Made by a program: the position numbers and the translations under genes | NCBI GenBank assembly: GCA_025363555.1 | Contig: JANYDQ010000251.1 | Coordinates: 1 to 44,619 of the forward strand | Direction: 5' to 3' | DNA from: Bacteroidota bacterium | GTDB taxonomy: Bacteria > Bacteroidota > Bacteroidia > 2-12-FULL-35-15 | Length of the DNA stretch: 44,619 nucleotides | In this document: positions 18,473-27,090 of the stretch, one piece after another | How the letters are laid out: each line of letters starts with the position of its first letter | Numbering within the stretch: position 1 is the stretch's first letter | Notes under the pieces: generated by a model | Seen by the model: the letters and a program-made list of their open reading frames with translations, nothing else | Told to the model about the DNA's origin: nothing | The model's database searches: none

Positions 18473-19570
18473 ATGGAAAACAAAGAATCAAACGAAACAC
18501 CTGAAAAGAAAAGTAAAAAGAAATTAATCATTATCTCCACTGTTTTGAGTGTGATATTAATTATCGGTATCATCTATTTTATAATTAGTGCAAATTACGA
18601 AAGCACAGACAATGCACAACTGGATGCTGACATAGTATCTGTAAAATCAAGTGTACAGGGATATATAAAATCAATACGGTTTAAAGATAATCAGCAGGTA
18701 AAAAAGGGAGATACCTTAATTATCATTGACGATACTGATTTAAAAACAAGAGTAGCACAGGCGGAAGCCGCTCTGGAAAATGCAAAAGCAAATTTACTTT
18801 CTGTAAAAAGTAATGCAAACGCATCATCTGAAAATGCAAATGCTTCCTCTTTATCTTCTTCATCAGTTCAGCAAACCATTACTTCTGCCAATGCACGATT
18901 AACCAAATCCAAAGCCGATTTTAAACGAATGGAAAATATGCTGGCTGCCAAAGCCGCTACCCAGGCGCAATACGATGCTGCCAAAGCTGACCTTGATGTG
19001 GCACAGGCACAATACGATGGTGCCGTAAGTCAGTATAAATCGGCTTCGGCACAATCGCAAGGAGTGCATTCGCAGGCAGAAGCACAGGGAGGACAGATAG
19101 CATTAGCCGCGGCTATGGTTAAGCAAAGAGAAGCTGAACTGATATTGGCAAATATACAATTGGTGCATGCTAACATTCTTGCACCATGCGATGGAATAGT
19201 TACCAGGCGTGCTGTGGAGGTAGGGCAGTATATTACCATTGCGCAACCTTTATGTTCAACAATTGACAATTCCCATTTGTGGGTTACCGCTAATTTTAAA
19301 GAAACGCAGGTAAAGAAAATAAAAATCGGGCAAACGGTGGATGTAAAAATTGATGCATTTCCGGATATTAAAATCACAGGCAAAGTAGATTCTTACATAG
19401 GAGCAACCGGTGCAAAGTTTTCTTTATTACCTCCGGACAATTCAACCGGAAATTTTGTCAAAATTATTCAACGCATCCCTATACGTATTGAATTAACTGA
19501 TATTCCAAAGGAAAGTATCAATTCCTTGTATCCCGGATTAAGTGTATTTGTTGAAGTGAAAGTAAAATAA
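18473..19570 (+). CDS. HlyD/EmrA family periplasmic adaptor (membrane fusion protein)
   Basis: This 365-aa adaptor links the inner-membrane MFS pump to the TolC-like channel. One N-terminal membrane anchor (LIIISTVLSVILIIGIIYFII, about residues 17-37) follows a lysine-rich cytosolic tail. The biotinyl-lipoyl halves are ESTDNAQLDADIVSVKSSVQGYIKSI...DNQQVKKGDTLIIIDD and ILAPCDGIVTRRAVEVGQYI. Between them lies a long coiled-coil hairpin rich in Ala/Gln (about 85-225). The beta-barrel segment LWVTANFKETQVKKIKIGQ ends the core. The phrase YESTDNAQ is the EmrA signature. It starts 14 bp after tolC and ends 2 bp before the MFS gene. Confidence 0.93.
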   Translation: MENKESNETPEKKSKKKLIIISTVLSVILIIGIIYFIISANYESTDNAQLDADIVSVKSSVQGYIKSIRFKDNQQVKKGDTLIIIDDTDLKTRVAQAEAALENAKANLLSVKSNANASSENANASSLSSSSVQQTITSANARLTKSKADFKRMENMLAAKAATQAQYDAAKADLDVAQAQYDGAVSQYKSASAQSQGVHSQAEAQGGQIALAAAMVKQREAELILANIQLVHANILAPCDGIVTRRAVEVGQYITIAQPLCSTIDNSHLWVTANFKETQVKKIKIGQTVDVKIDAFPDIKITGKVDSYIGATGAKFSLLPPDNSTGNFVKIIQRIPIRIELTDIPKESINSLYPGLSVFVEVKVK

Positions 19571-19572
19571 AA

Positions 19573-21147
19573 TTGGAAGCATTACAGCATAAAATAGTTT
19601 ATCCTACGGGAGCAACAAAATGGATTTTAATCCTTACCGCTATCTCCTGCGCCATACTGGAATTAATAGACACCACGGTTGTTAACGTTTCGCTTCGCGA
19701 AATAAGCGGAAGCATTGGAGCCACTACCACCGAAATTGCATGGGTAGTTACTGCCTATGCAATTTCAAACGTAATCATTATTCCGCTTACAAGTATGCTG
19801 TCCGATTTGTTTGGAAGAAAAACCTATTTCACCGGTTCGGTTGTTCTTTTCACTTTCGCTTCTCTCATGTGCGGTTTGTCCACTAATTTATGGATGCTTG
19901 TTTTCTGGCGGTTTGTGCAAGGTATTGGTGGGGGTGGTTTGTTATCTACTGCTCAATCCATTATTGTGGGGGCATTTCCTCCCGAAAAAATAACTACTGC
20001 CAATGCAATATTCGGAATGGGAATTATTATGGGACCCACTTTTGGTCCTACCATGGGCGGATATATTACCGACCATTTATCATGGCACTGGATATTTTTT
20101 GTAAACATTCCTATTGGTGTAATTGCAACTATTCTTGCGTGGACGTATGTTACCGATAGGGAAGGGGCAGTAAAACCCCGAAAAATAGATTGGTGGGGAA
20201 TTCTCTTTCTCATTGCGGCTGTTGGCTCCCTGCAATATGTGCTCGAAGAAGGCTCTTCAAAAGACTGGTTCCAGAGTTCCGAAATAATTTTCTTTTCCAT
20301 TCTTGCCATCTTCGGTTTAGTGGCTTTTATCATCCGCGAATTAAAAATAGATTACCCGGCAGTAAACATCAGGTTGTATAAAAATTACAACCTCGCCATG
20401 GGCAGCCTAATGAATTTTATGTTAGGCTTTCTTCTGTTTGGAACCGTATTTATTTTTCCCTTATTTGCTCAAATATCATTAGGCTGGACACCTACTCAAA
20501 CAGGAGTATTTATGATTCCGAGTGCACTATGCACTGCTGTATCCATGCCCATAGTGGGTAAAATATTAGGAAAAGGTAAAAACCCCAAAACAATCATCAT
20601 CATCGGGGTGGTGATGACTTTTATTTTCCTAATGATGATGTCCTTTGCCTCTCCCGAATCGAGCCAGTACAATTTTTATTTCCCTTTTGTATTGCGCGGA
20701 GTAGGTTTGGCGTTCATGATGTCGCCCATATTATCCTTAGCCGTGGCGGGACTTAGAGGAAAAGACATGGCACAGGCAATAGGGCTTGCAAACATGATTC
20801 GGCAACTGGGCGGTGCCGTGGGCATTGCCCTCATCAATGTTTTCCTGGTAAATAAAAATGCCGAAGTAAGAGGCAGCATGCTCGGTTACGTTACCGATTA
20901 CAGCAATGCCAGCACCGAACGTATTTCTGCATTAACACAAAACTTTGTCGCCAAAGGATATTCGCCCACGGATGCTCAAACTGCCGCCTATCAAACCATG
21001 GAAGGAATTATTTATAAACAGCAAGCATTGGTCAGTTACGACCAGGGATTTTTTATGGTCGGTATTTTAATTCTTGTCTGCATCCCCATCGTGTTTTTAA
21101 TTCGTTATAAAAAAACCGCCAAACCAAAAGTAATAGCCGACCATTAA
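19573..21147 (+). CDS. DHA2-family MFS drug transporter (EmrB/QacA type)
   Basis: This 524-aa, 14-helix proton-driven exporter is the energised part of the pump. Helix 1 carries the DHA2 motif LELIDTTVVNVSL. Motif A-like SMLSDLFGRKTYF lies between helices 2 and 3, and motif C-like GMGIIMGPTFGPTMGGYI lies in helix 5. The start is unusual. There is no ATG before the first helix, and the frame opens with TTG at 19573, two bases after the HlyD stop, giving LEALQHKIVYPTGATKWILI, which fits the family's N-terminus. Coupled translation from the upstream gene is likely. With TetR, TolC and HlyD it forms a complete EmrAB-TolC-like system; the substrate is unknown. Confidence 0.93.
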   Translation: MEALQHKIVYPTGATKWILILTAISCAILELIDTTVVNVSLREISGSIGATTTEIAWVVTAYAISNVIIIPLTSMLSDLFGRKTYFTGSVVLFTFASLMCGLSTNLWMLVFWRFVQGIGGGGLLSTAQSIIVGAFPPEKITTANAIFGMGIIMGPTFGPTMGGYITDHLSWHWIFFVNIPIGVIATILAWTYVTDREGAVKPRKIDWWGILFLIAAVGSLQYVLEEGSSKDWFQSSEIIFFSILAIFGLVAFIIRELKIDYPAVNIRLYKNYNLAMGSLMNFMLGFLLFGTVFIFPLFAQISLGWTPTQTGVFMIPSALCTAVSMPIVGKILGKGKNPKTIIIIGVVMTFIFLMMMSFASPESSQYNFYFPFVLRGVGLAFMMSPILSLAVAGLRGKDMAQAIGLANMIRQLGGAVGIALINVFLVNKNAEVRGSMLGYVTDYSNASTERISALTQNFVAKGYSPTDAQTAAYQTMEGIIYKQQALVSYDQGFFMVGILILVCIPIVFLIRYKKTAKPKVIADH

Positions 21148-21495
21148 ATTTTCTTTTCATAGAAAAGAATATTCAATCGTGAAGCAGTTTGGGAACGAAC
21201 ATACGGCACTTTCATCCATCACCCACATAAAGAATCCGGGACGGTACCGGAGACACATGCAGGGCTTAACATGCGGGTAATCCTAAAGTGAAGCGTTTAA
21301 ATAATTATTAAAAGTTAAACCTGTAAGGTTTGTGGTAACGGTCTGTAGAAAACAAGAAATATGTAGGAACTAAGAGACCTTCAACGCATCTCCAGACCTT
21401 TTTCTATTTATATAAAACATGTAAAGGAGCATAAAACTGCACTTAAAATGTTGGAATAACTATTTAAAAGGTTTGGTATACCTTCGCCTAAAAAC
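21148..21495. other. Gene-free 350-bp stretch with small hairpins; possible RNA or decayed element
   Basis: No credible protein is encoded. From about 21180 to 21410 the sequence is more GC-rich and more structured than normal spacers here. It has CCGG-gacggta-CCGG near 21236-21250, AAACCTgtaAGGTTT at 21317-21331, and GGTCTG (about 21340) that could pair with CAGACC just before a TTTTT run near 21400. It could be a structured RNA with its own terminator or the scar of a mobile intron, but I match it to no known RNA class. Confidence 0.3.
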
Positions 21496-21498
21496 AAC

Positions 21499-21533
21499 AA
21501 ATCCCTCTTTGACATTATCAAAGAAGGATTTGA
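21499..21533 (-). terminator. Terminator of the DUF1573 pair
   Basis: AAATCC(C)TCTTTG pairs with CAAAGA(A)GGATTT around a 6-nt loop. On the minus strand a T-rich stretch (TTGTTGTTTTTA) follows. It lies 22 bp past the stop at 21555. Confidence 0.75.
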
Positions 21534-21554
21534 AGAGATACTACTAAAAATTAA

Positions 21555-22022
21555 TTACTTTTTAGGCTCAACTGGTGTTGGAGTTGTAGCTGGTGCTGTA
21601 GCCGGATCCGGTGTTGGGTCAGGTTTAACAGTTCCGGTAATTTTTAACACTTTAGAAGGGGTATCAGCATTGGAAGTTAAAGTAACTGTTTTATCAAAAT
21701 GACCTACTCTGTCTGTAGCGTAGTGAACTTTGATAACTGCTGATTCGCCCGGCTTAATTGGCTCTTTAGGAGCTGTTGGTACTGTACACCCGCAAGAACC
21801 CGCTGCATTGGTAATAATTAAAGGCTCTTTACCTACGTTTGTAAATTTGAATTCTCTGTTACCATCTGCATTGTGTTCAATTGTGCCATAGTCAATTTCT
21901 TCAGTTACGAATTTAAACTTAGGAGCATTTGGATTTACTGGATTTGGTGTTGTTGTTTCCTGCGCACTTGCACCTGCTGCTATGCACATCATTAACCCGA
22001 TTGTAAAAATTGTTTTTTTCAT
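21555..22022 (-). CDS. Secreted DUF1573 protein (paralogue B)
   Basis: The product is 155 aa. A signal peptide MKKTIFTIGLMMCIAAGASAQ leads into one DUF1573 Ig-like beta domain: FVTEEIDYGTIEHNADGNREFKFTNVG, then EPLIITNAAGSCGCTVP with the conserved CGC, PIKPGESAVIKVHYAT and the final KVLKITGTV. The tail is a Pro/Thr/Ala linker ending in lysines. Function is unknown; the family is abundant and secreted in Bacteroidota. It lies 53 bp downstream of a paralogue in the same direction, and the two very likely share one transcript ending at the hairpin at 21499-21533. Confidence 0.88.
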   Translation of the reverse strand: MKKTIFTIGLMMCIAAGASAQETTTPNPVNPNAPKFKFVTEEIDYGTIEHNADGNREFKFTNVGKEPLIITNAAGSCGCTVPTAPKEPIKPGESAVIKVHYATDRVGHFDKTVTLTSNADTPSKVLKITGTVKPDPTPDPATAPATTPTPVEPKK

Positions 22023-22075
22023 TGTTTTTAATTGTTTTTAGTTAATTATTATTTATTATTTATTGTTGTGTTTGC

Positions 22076-22561
22076 TTAATGTTTTTCAAATGGGGTTGCA
22101 CCATCCTCTTTTTTTCCGTTAGTTGGAAATGTTTCTTCAATTGGGGCTGCCTGAACTACTCCTTTAATAGTAATCACTTTTTCAGGAGTTTTTGAATTTG
22201 AGTTAATAGTAACTGTTTTGGTAAAATTTCCGGCACGTTTAGTATCATACGTTACTTTTATTACGTTTGACTCGCCTGGCTTAATAGGAACATCTTTTGG
22301 ATAAGTAGGTACGGTACAACCGCAAGAACCTTTTGCATTAGAAATAATCAGAGGTTCTTTACCTGTGTTTTTAAACTTGAATTCATACGTTCCGTTACCT
22401 GCATAGTCAATGGTTCCAAAATCATGAACATCGGTTTCAAAAGTCATTTCTGCTAAACTTGTTGATGCAGGAGTTGCAACCTGTGCTTTACCGGACTCCT
22501 GTGCTTTAGACAAAGTTGCAGATAAGAGTATTGTACTGAATATAAGAATTACTTTTTTCAT
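22076..22561 (-). CDS. Secreted DUF1573 protein (paralogue A)
   Basis: The product is 161 aa with signal peptide MKKVILIFSTILLSATLSKAQ. The DUF1573 domain repeats the plan of its neighbour: FETDVHDFGTIDYAGNGTYEFKFKNTG, EPLIISNAKGSCGCTVPTYP, PIKPGESNVIKVTYDTKRAG and KVITIKGVV. The high similarity in order and spacing shows a tandem gene duplication. The two tails differ, this one being short and charged (KKEDGATPFEKH). It is the first gene of the pair and divergent from valS, with about 145 bp between starts. Confidence 0.88.
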   Translation of the reverse strand: MKKVILIFSTILLSATLSKAQESGKAQVATPASTSLAEMTFETDVHDFGTIDYAGNGTYEFKFKNTGKEPLIISNAKGSCGCTVPTYPKDVPIKPGESNVIKVTYDTKRAGNFTKTVTINSNSKTPEKVITIKGVVQAAPIEETFPTNGKKEDGATPFEKH

Positions 22562-22661
22562 AATGTATAATCTAATCGTATTTTAGTGGTTAAATTTTAC
22601 TGTTAAAGCTGTTTGCCAAAACCGTGCCAAAACCAAAAAAGGATTGAAAATATATTTTTCG

Positions 22662-22669
22662 TAGTTTTG
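22662..22669 (+). promoter_or_regulatory. -7 element TAGTTTTG of valS
   Basis: This is an exact TAnnTTTG match followed by C, 37 bp before the valS ATG. Confidence 0.6.
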
Positions 22670-22706
22670 CCCTCCCAATTTCGGAATGCAAAGAAACTAA
22701 ATATAT

Positions 22707-25373
22707 ATGGAAATACCAAAAACTTACGACCCAAAACTTACAGAAGACAAATGGTATGCTCACTGGATGAAGCATAAATTTTTCAAATCTACGCCAGATG
22801 AACGAGAACCATATACTATTGTAATACCTCCGCCTAACGTAACGGGAGTGCTTCACATGGGCCACATGCTGAATAATACTATACAGGATGTGTTGATTAG
22901 AAGAGCACGAATGCTGGGAAAAAATGCCTGCTGGGTACCCGGTACCGACCATGCCTCTATTGCTACGGAAGCAAAAGTGGTTGCTTTATTGAAGGAGAAA
23001 GGAATCAACAAAACGGATTTGTCGAGAGAAGATTTTTTGAAACATGCGTGGGAATGGAAAAATAAATACGGTGGAATTATTCTTAAGCAGTTAGAAAAAT
23101 TAGGTGCTTCCTGCGATTGGGACCGTACCCGATTTACAATGGAAGACGATTTAAGTGATGCGGTTATTGATGTGTTTATTGACTTATATAATAAAGGACA
23201 GATTTATCGCGGAGTTAGAATGGTGAATTGGGACCCCCAGGGCTTAACCGCTGTATCTGATGAAGAGGTAATTCATAAAGAAGTAAATTCGAAATTATAT
23301 TATGTGAAATATAAAATTGAAGGACACACCCCCAACCCCTCTCAAGAGGGGAATGTGGAAGATGAATGGATAACCATTGCCACTACACGACCGGAAACAA
23401 TTTTGGGAGATACTGCTGTGTGTGTGCATCCGGATGATGAGCGTTACAAACACTTAAAAGGCAAACGGGTCATTATCCCAATGGTAAACCGTTCGGTACC
23501 TGTTATATTTGATACCTATATTGATTTAACTTTCGGAACAGGTGCTTTAAAAGTTACTCCTGCTCATGATATTAATGATTATAATCTTGGAGTAAAACAT
23601 AATCTTGAAGTGATTGATACAATTGCTGCAAATGGTAAAATGAGTGAAGCGGCAGGATTTTACATAGGGGAAGATAGATTCGCTGTTCGTAAAAAAATTG
23701 CGAAGGATTTGGAAGAGATGGGGCAATTGGTAAAAGTGGAAGACATCAAAAATAAAGTTGGTTATAGTGAGCGTACCGATGCTGTTATAGAACCCAAACT
23801 TTCCATGCAATGGTTTTTGAAAATGGATAACATTTCGAAGCCTGCTTTGGAGAATGTATTGAACGGGGAAATAAAATTAATTCCTGAAAAGTTTGTAAAC
23901 ACTTATAAGCATTGGATGGAAAATGTTCACGATTGGTGTATTTCCCGGCAGCTATGGTGGGGACAACAAATTCCTGCGTGGTATGATGATAAAGGAAATA
24001 CGGTTGTTGCAAAAACCCATAGCGAAGCATTAGAGAAATACAAAATCAAATATCCAACATCCAATGTCCAACAGCTAAAACAAGATGAAGATGTATTAGA
24101 CACCTGGTTCTCTTCCTGGCTATGGCCCATAAGCGTGTTCGATGGTTTTAAAAATCCGGATGGTGCAGACATTAATTATTATTATCCGACCAACGATTTA
24201 GTTACCGCTCCTGAAATTTTATTTTTCTGGGTAGCACGAATGATTATTTCCGGGTATGAATATCGTGGCAAGAAACCATTTAGCAACGTATATTTAACAG
24301 GTATAGTGCGCGATAAACAAGGGCGCAAAATGAGTAAGTCGCTGGGCAACTCTCCTGACCCCATCGAATTAATTGAGAAATACGGAGCCGATGGTGTTCG
24401 TGTGGGCATGTTGCTTTGTTCCCCTGCCGGAAATGATTTACCCTTTGATGAAAGCTTATGTGAACAGGGAAGAAATTTTTCTAATAAAATATGGAATGCG
24501 TTCCGGTTGATTAATGGTTGGGAAGTTGACAACAATGCAAAACAAGGAGATGCGAATAAAATTGCAATTGAATGGTTCGATGCAAAATTTAATGAGCAAT
24601 TAGAAATCATTAACGATTTGTATTCTAAATACAGGATGAGTGAAGTGTTGATGACCACCTATAAATTAGTATGGGATGATTTCTGTGCCTGGTATTTGGA
24701 AATGATTAAGCCTGAATTTGTGGATGGCAAATCTTTACCAATTGATAAAGAAACATACGATGCGACTATTAATTTCTTTGAGAAATTATTGAAAGTATTA
24801 CATCCATGGATGCCTTTTATTACAGAAGAAATATGGCATCTTATCGGCAAGCGCAATGAAAAGGAATGTATTATTGTGGAAGAATGGCCTAAAACCAGGA
24901 ATGTAAATACCGAAATTGTAAAACATTTTGAAACAGTAATGGAAGTAATTACAAATATTAGAAATAGTCGTAAACAAAAAAATATTTCTCCTAAAGAAAA
25001 GCTACAATTATTTGAGAAAGTAAATCAGGGTGAAATAATAAAAACATATGATGCTATAATTAGTAAACTTTGTAATTTAAGTAGTTTTGAATATGTTAAT
25101 CAAAAAGTGGAAGGTGCATTTTCTTTTGTGTTAAAACATGCTGAATATTTTATCCCTCTTTCTCAAAATATTGATAAGGATGCTGAAAAGGAACGACTAA
25201 CAAAAGACCTTGATTACAATAAAGGTTTTTTAAATTCTGTTCAAATAAAATTATCGAACGAAAAATTTATGGCAAATGCTAAACCTGAAATGATAGCCAA
25301 CGAAAAGAAAAAACAAGCAGATGCCGAAGCAAAAATTAAGGCAATAGAAGAGCAACTGACAAGTTTGAATTAA
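22707..25373 (+). CDS. valS: Valyl-tRNA synthetase
   Basis: This 888-aa class I synthetase charges tRNA-Val and hydrolyses mischarged Thr-tRNA. The HIGH signature appears as PPNVTGVLHMGHML (about 47-60) and KMSKS as GRKMSKSLGNSPDP (about 537-550). The CP1 editing domain has ITIATTRPETILGDTAVCVHP, the anticodon region follows, and a C-terminal coiled-coil arm (LTKDLDYNKGFLNSVQIKL...KAIEEQL) ends the protein. The length is normal for Bacteroidota except for about 12 extra residues (HTPNPSQEGN) before the editing domain; these are encoded by a palindromic repeat. The start ATG gives MEIPKTYDPK, as in relatives. The gene is single, with its own promoter. Confidence 0.96.
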   Translation: MEIPKTYDPKLTEDKWYAHWMKHKFFKSTPDEREPYTIVIPPPNVTGVLHMGHMLNNTIQDVLIRRARMLGKNACWVPGTDHASIATEAKVVALLKEKGINKTDLSREDFLKHAWEWKNKYGGIILKQLEKLGASCDWDRTRFTMEDDLSDAVIDVFIDLYNKGQIYRGVRMVNWDPQGLTAVSDEEVIHKEVNSKLYYVKYKIEGHTPNPSQEGNVEDEWITIATTRPETILGDTAVCVHPDDERYKHLKGKRVIIPMVNRSVPVIFDTYIDLTFGTGALKVTPAHDINDYNLGVKHNLEVIDTIAANGKMSEAAGFYIGEDRFAVRKKIAKDLEEMGQLVKVEDIKNKVGYSERTDAVIEPKLSMQWFLKMDNISKPALENVLNGEIKLIPEKFVNTYKHWMENVHDWCISRQLWWGQQIPAWYDDKGNTVVAKTHSEALEKYKIKYPTSNVQQLKQDEDVLDTWFSSWLWPISVFDGFKNPDGADINYYYPTNDLVTAPEILFFWVARMIISGYEYRGKKPFSNVYLTGIVRDKQGRKMSKSLGNSPDPIELIEKYGADGVRVGMLLCSPAGNDLPFDESLCEQGRNFSNKIWNAFRLINGWEVDNNAKQGDANKIAIEWFDAKFNEQLEIINDLYSKYRMSEVLMTTYKLVWDDFCAWYLEMIKPEFVDGKSLPIDKETYDATINFFEKLLKVLHPWMPFITEEIWHLIGKRNEKECIIVEEWPKTRNVNTEIVKHFETVMEVITNIRNSRKQKNISPKEKLQLFEKVNQGEIIKTYDAIISKLCNLSSFEYVNQKVEGAFSFVLKHAEYFIPLSQNIDKDAEKERLTKDLDYNKGFLNSVQIKLSNEKFMANAKPEMIANEKKKQADAEAKIKAIEEQLTSLN
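23324..23360. repeat. In-frame palindromic repeat inside valS
   Basis: CCCCTCTcaAGAGGGG (23336-23351) is a perfect 7-bp-arm palindrome in an otherwise AT-rich gene. It encodes NPSQEG between YKIEG and DEWITIATTRPET, where related ValS proteins run straight on. It looks like a small mobile palindrome tolerated in a surface loop. Confidence 0.65.
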
Positions 25374-25375
25374 AT

Positions 25376-25401
25376 AAAAACGTCCCGCAAAATGCGGGAC
25401 G
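25376..25401. terminator. Bidirectional terminator between valS and the DUF1761 gene
   Basis: CGTCCCGC-aaaat-GCGGGACG is a perfect 8-bp stem. The minus strand then reads TTTTTATTT, a good T tract. The plus strand has a weaker GTTGTGGTTTT tail. Confidence 0.88.
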
Positions 25402-25427
25402 TTGTGGTTTTAAAAGAACATTATTTT

Positions 25428-25934
25428 TTAAGGAAACGCACAAATAATTCCACCCATTAAAGCAAGGTTGATAATCCAGAAGCCAGTATTGATTGCAATA
25501 TACTTAAAGCCTTTGCGCTCAAACAATGCATTCGTTCCCATAATGGGAAGAGCAATAAACAATCCGGCAAGAGTTCCATGCAATGCTCCATGTTTAAAGG
25601 TACGGAATTCATTTCCATATTTATCCATCATTTCTTTTAAGTAATTCACCACATCCACACTGTAGTTTGGATTTGCCGGATCAATGTAGTGGTTCAACAT
25701 TGAATAAACATGAAATTGATGAATTACCGACCATTGTAATTCAAAAGCTAACAGAAAGCTGAAAATAAAAGCCATAATAAAAATTACAGCCATGTTAGCT
25801 CCTTTCATTTTTTCCTGGGTTACTTCGGCAGCCTTCATCCAGGCAGTGCCTAATACTTTTGGGTTGTACCAGATAAACCCCATTAACATTGGCACTAATG
25901 CCGCTACTAATACAATTAGAAAATTTATGTGCAT
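25428..25934 (-). CDS. DUF1761 family integral membrane protein
   Basis: The product is 168 aa. It has four hydrophobic helices: FLIVLVAALVPMLMGFIWY (with the family's FxWYxPxxxGxxW pattern, read as GFIWYNPKVLGTAWMKA), AVIFIMAFIFSFLLAFEL, LHGTLAGLFIALPIMGTNALFE and the end AINTGFWIINLALMGGIIC. The ERKGFKYIAINTGFW stretch is typical of DUF1761. The function is unknown and it acts in the inner membrane. The tracked start at 25985 would place 17 residues across the promoter TATCTTTG (25958-25965), so I choose the ATG at 25934 (MHINFLIVLVA). It is monocistronic and ends at the shared terminator with valS. Confidence 0.85.
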   Translation of the reverse strand: MHINFLIVLVAALVPMLMGFIWYNPKVLGTAWMKAAEVTQEKMKGANMAVIFIMAFIFSFLLAFELQWSVIHQFHVYSMLNHYIDPANPNYSVDVVNYLKEMMDKYGNEFRTFKHGALHGTLAGLFIALPIMGTNALFERKGFKYIAINTGFWIINLALMGGIICAFP

Positions 25935-25957
25935 AGTTTTATAAGTTTTAGTTCGTC

Positions 25958-25965
25958 CAAAGATA
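25958..25965 (-). promoter_or_regulatory. -7 element TATCTTTG of the DUF1761 gene
   Basis: This is an exact TAnnTTTG on the minus strand, 23 bp before the chosen ATG. It lies inside the longer tracked ORF and so decides the start. Confidence 0.6.
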
Positions 25966-26070
25966 AATATTTTCTCATCATTCAATAATTGTATTGTATT
26001 AAATTTATTAATAAGAAATTGTTGATAAAGCTAAAGTTCCGTATAATTGCAGTTCTTTTATTTGGTCATT

Positions 26071-26640
26071 ATGAAAAAAGTTTTTTTATTACTCATTGTG
26101 TTTATTATTTCGCACATCTTTTATGCACAAAAGTTAATTGAAAATGGCATTGACCCTGTTTCAGGAATTCTTGTAAAACATACTTCGTGGGAAAAGTTTA
26201 CACAAGGGGGAGATTTTAATTCTTATTTCAGAATATCCCAGGTCGATTCTTCTTATTTTTTTGATATCCGCATTATCCTTGCCGAACGAAAAGCATTTGA
26301 AATAAAAGCTGGGCAAACGCTTATACTCACTTTATCGAACGGGGAAATGGTTACTCTCACAAATTTTAAAACTACGGAAAGTTGCCAGGGGTGCGGTGCG
26401 GTGGCTTTGGCAGGTAGCCAGGTGCCGGGTGTACAGGTGTCGTATAGTTTAAATAAACAACAACTGGCAAAACTAAGATATAATATACTGCTTACTAAGG
26501 AGGAATATGACAGGCACAAGAAAAAAATAATTGAACATATTAAATTAGACATCAGTTCAGCCACTATAGAACATAATTTATCTGAATTTAGTTTTCTCCA
26601 AATAAGAAGGGCAATTCGATTAGTAATAAACAGGCAATAG
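26071..26640 (+). CDS. Secreted hypothetical protein
   Basis: The product is 189 aa from the ATG at 26071, giving a clean signal peptide MKKVFLLLIVFIISHIFYAQ. The tracked TTG at 26047 adds only eight residues and is too close to a weak promoter-like TATAATTG (26042-26049). The mature part is beta-rich in its first half (NSYFRISQVDSSYFFDIRIILAERKAFEIKAGQTLILTLSNGEMVTLTNF). A short cysteine pair ESCQGCGAVALAGS follows, then a helical, basic tail (KEEYDRHKKKIIEHIKLD). I do not recognise the family. It should be periplasmic or surface-exposed. It is alone, at the edge of a long repeat-rich spacer. Confidence 0.7.
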   Translation: MKKVFLLLIVFIISHIFYAQKLIENGIDPVSGILVKHTSWEKFTQGGDFNSYFRISQVDSSYFFDIRIILAERKAFEIKAGQTLILTLSNGEMVTLTNFKTTESCQGCGAVALAGSQVPGVQVSYSLNKQQLAKLRYNILLTKEEYDRHKKKIIEHIKLDISSATIEHNLSEFSFLQIRRAIRLVINRQ

Positions 26641-26801
26641 CTAAACAGTTACCCTCACACCGAACGCGACTGATAAAAGTATTCTTGTTTTTTTTTGAGA
26701 ACTCTTTTTTATTTTATCCGAATACTTCGTTAACAACAAAAAAATTTCTTATAAATTTCCGAAAATTGTTTAAAAATAACCGCAAACCTGATATTTGAAC
26801 A

Positions 26802-26927
26802 TTTAGAGTTAAAGTTTGAGTCTTTAGAGTTCAAGTTTGAAACATTAAACTTAAAGTTTGGAACTTGAGAGTTCAAGTTTGAAACATTAAACTTAAAGTT
26901 TGAAACTTGAAAGTTAAAGTATGAAAT
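26802..26927. repeat. Exact 21-bp-period tandem array (array 2), six units
   Basis: Six units of exactly 21 bp run without gaps, beginning TTTAGAGTTAAAGTTTGAGTC. Units 2+3 and 4+5 form a nearly identical 42-bp pair, so the array has a second-order period. The core TTCAAgtTTGAA is palindromic. One forward frame reads heptapeptides (LxLKFET type) broken by two TGA codons, so it is not a gene. A degenerate seventh unit may precede it at 26781. Confidence 0.9.
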
Positions 26928-27090
26928 AACAGAATTTTAGGCTGATTGATTGAAAAACAGAGAAAAATTAAAACACATAAATCAAAAAAACTATAATAAC
27001 TACGATAATTACAGTAAAACAAGGAAGAAGTTTGTATAACCACCAACTCCAAATAAATTCTAAAAAAACATCCATTTTAAAGTTTATGGG

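Noticed and set aside
24040-24080. YPTSNVQQLK stretch of valS as a third repeat insertion
   Set aside because: The DNA looks repetitive, but the length between flanking motifs is as expected for Bacteroidota ValS, so nothing is inserted.
26500-26530. Cysteine motif ESCQGCG of the secreted protein as a thioredoxin site
   Set aside because: The surrounding fold lacks thioredoxin features and the CQGC lies in a loop; no basis for a redox call.
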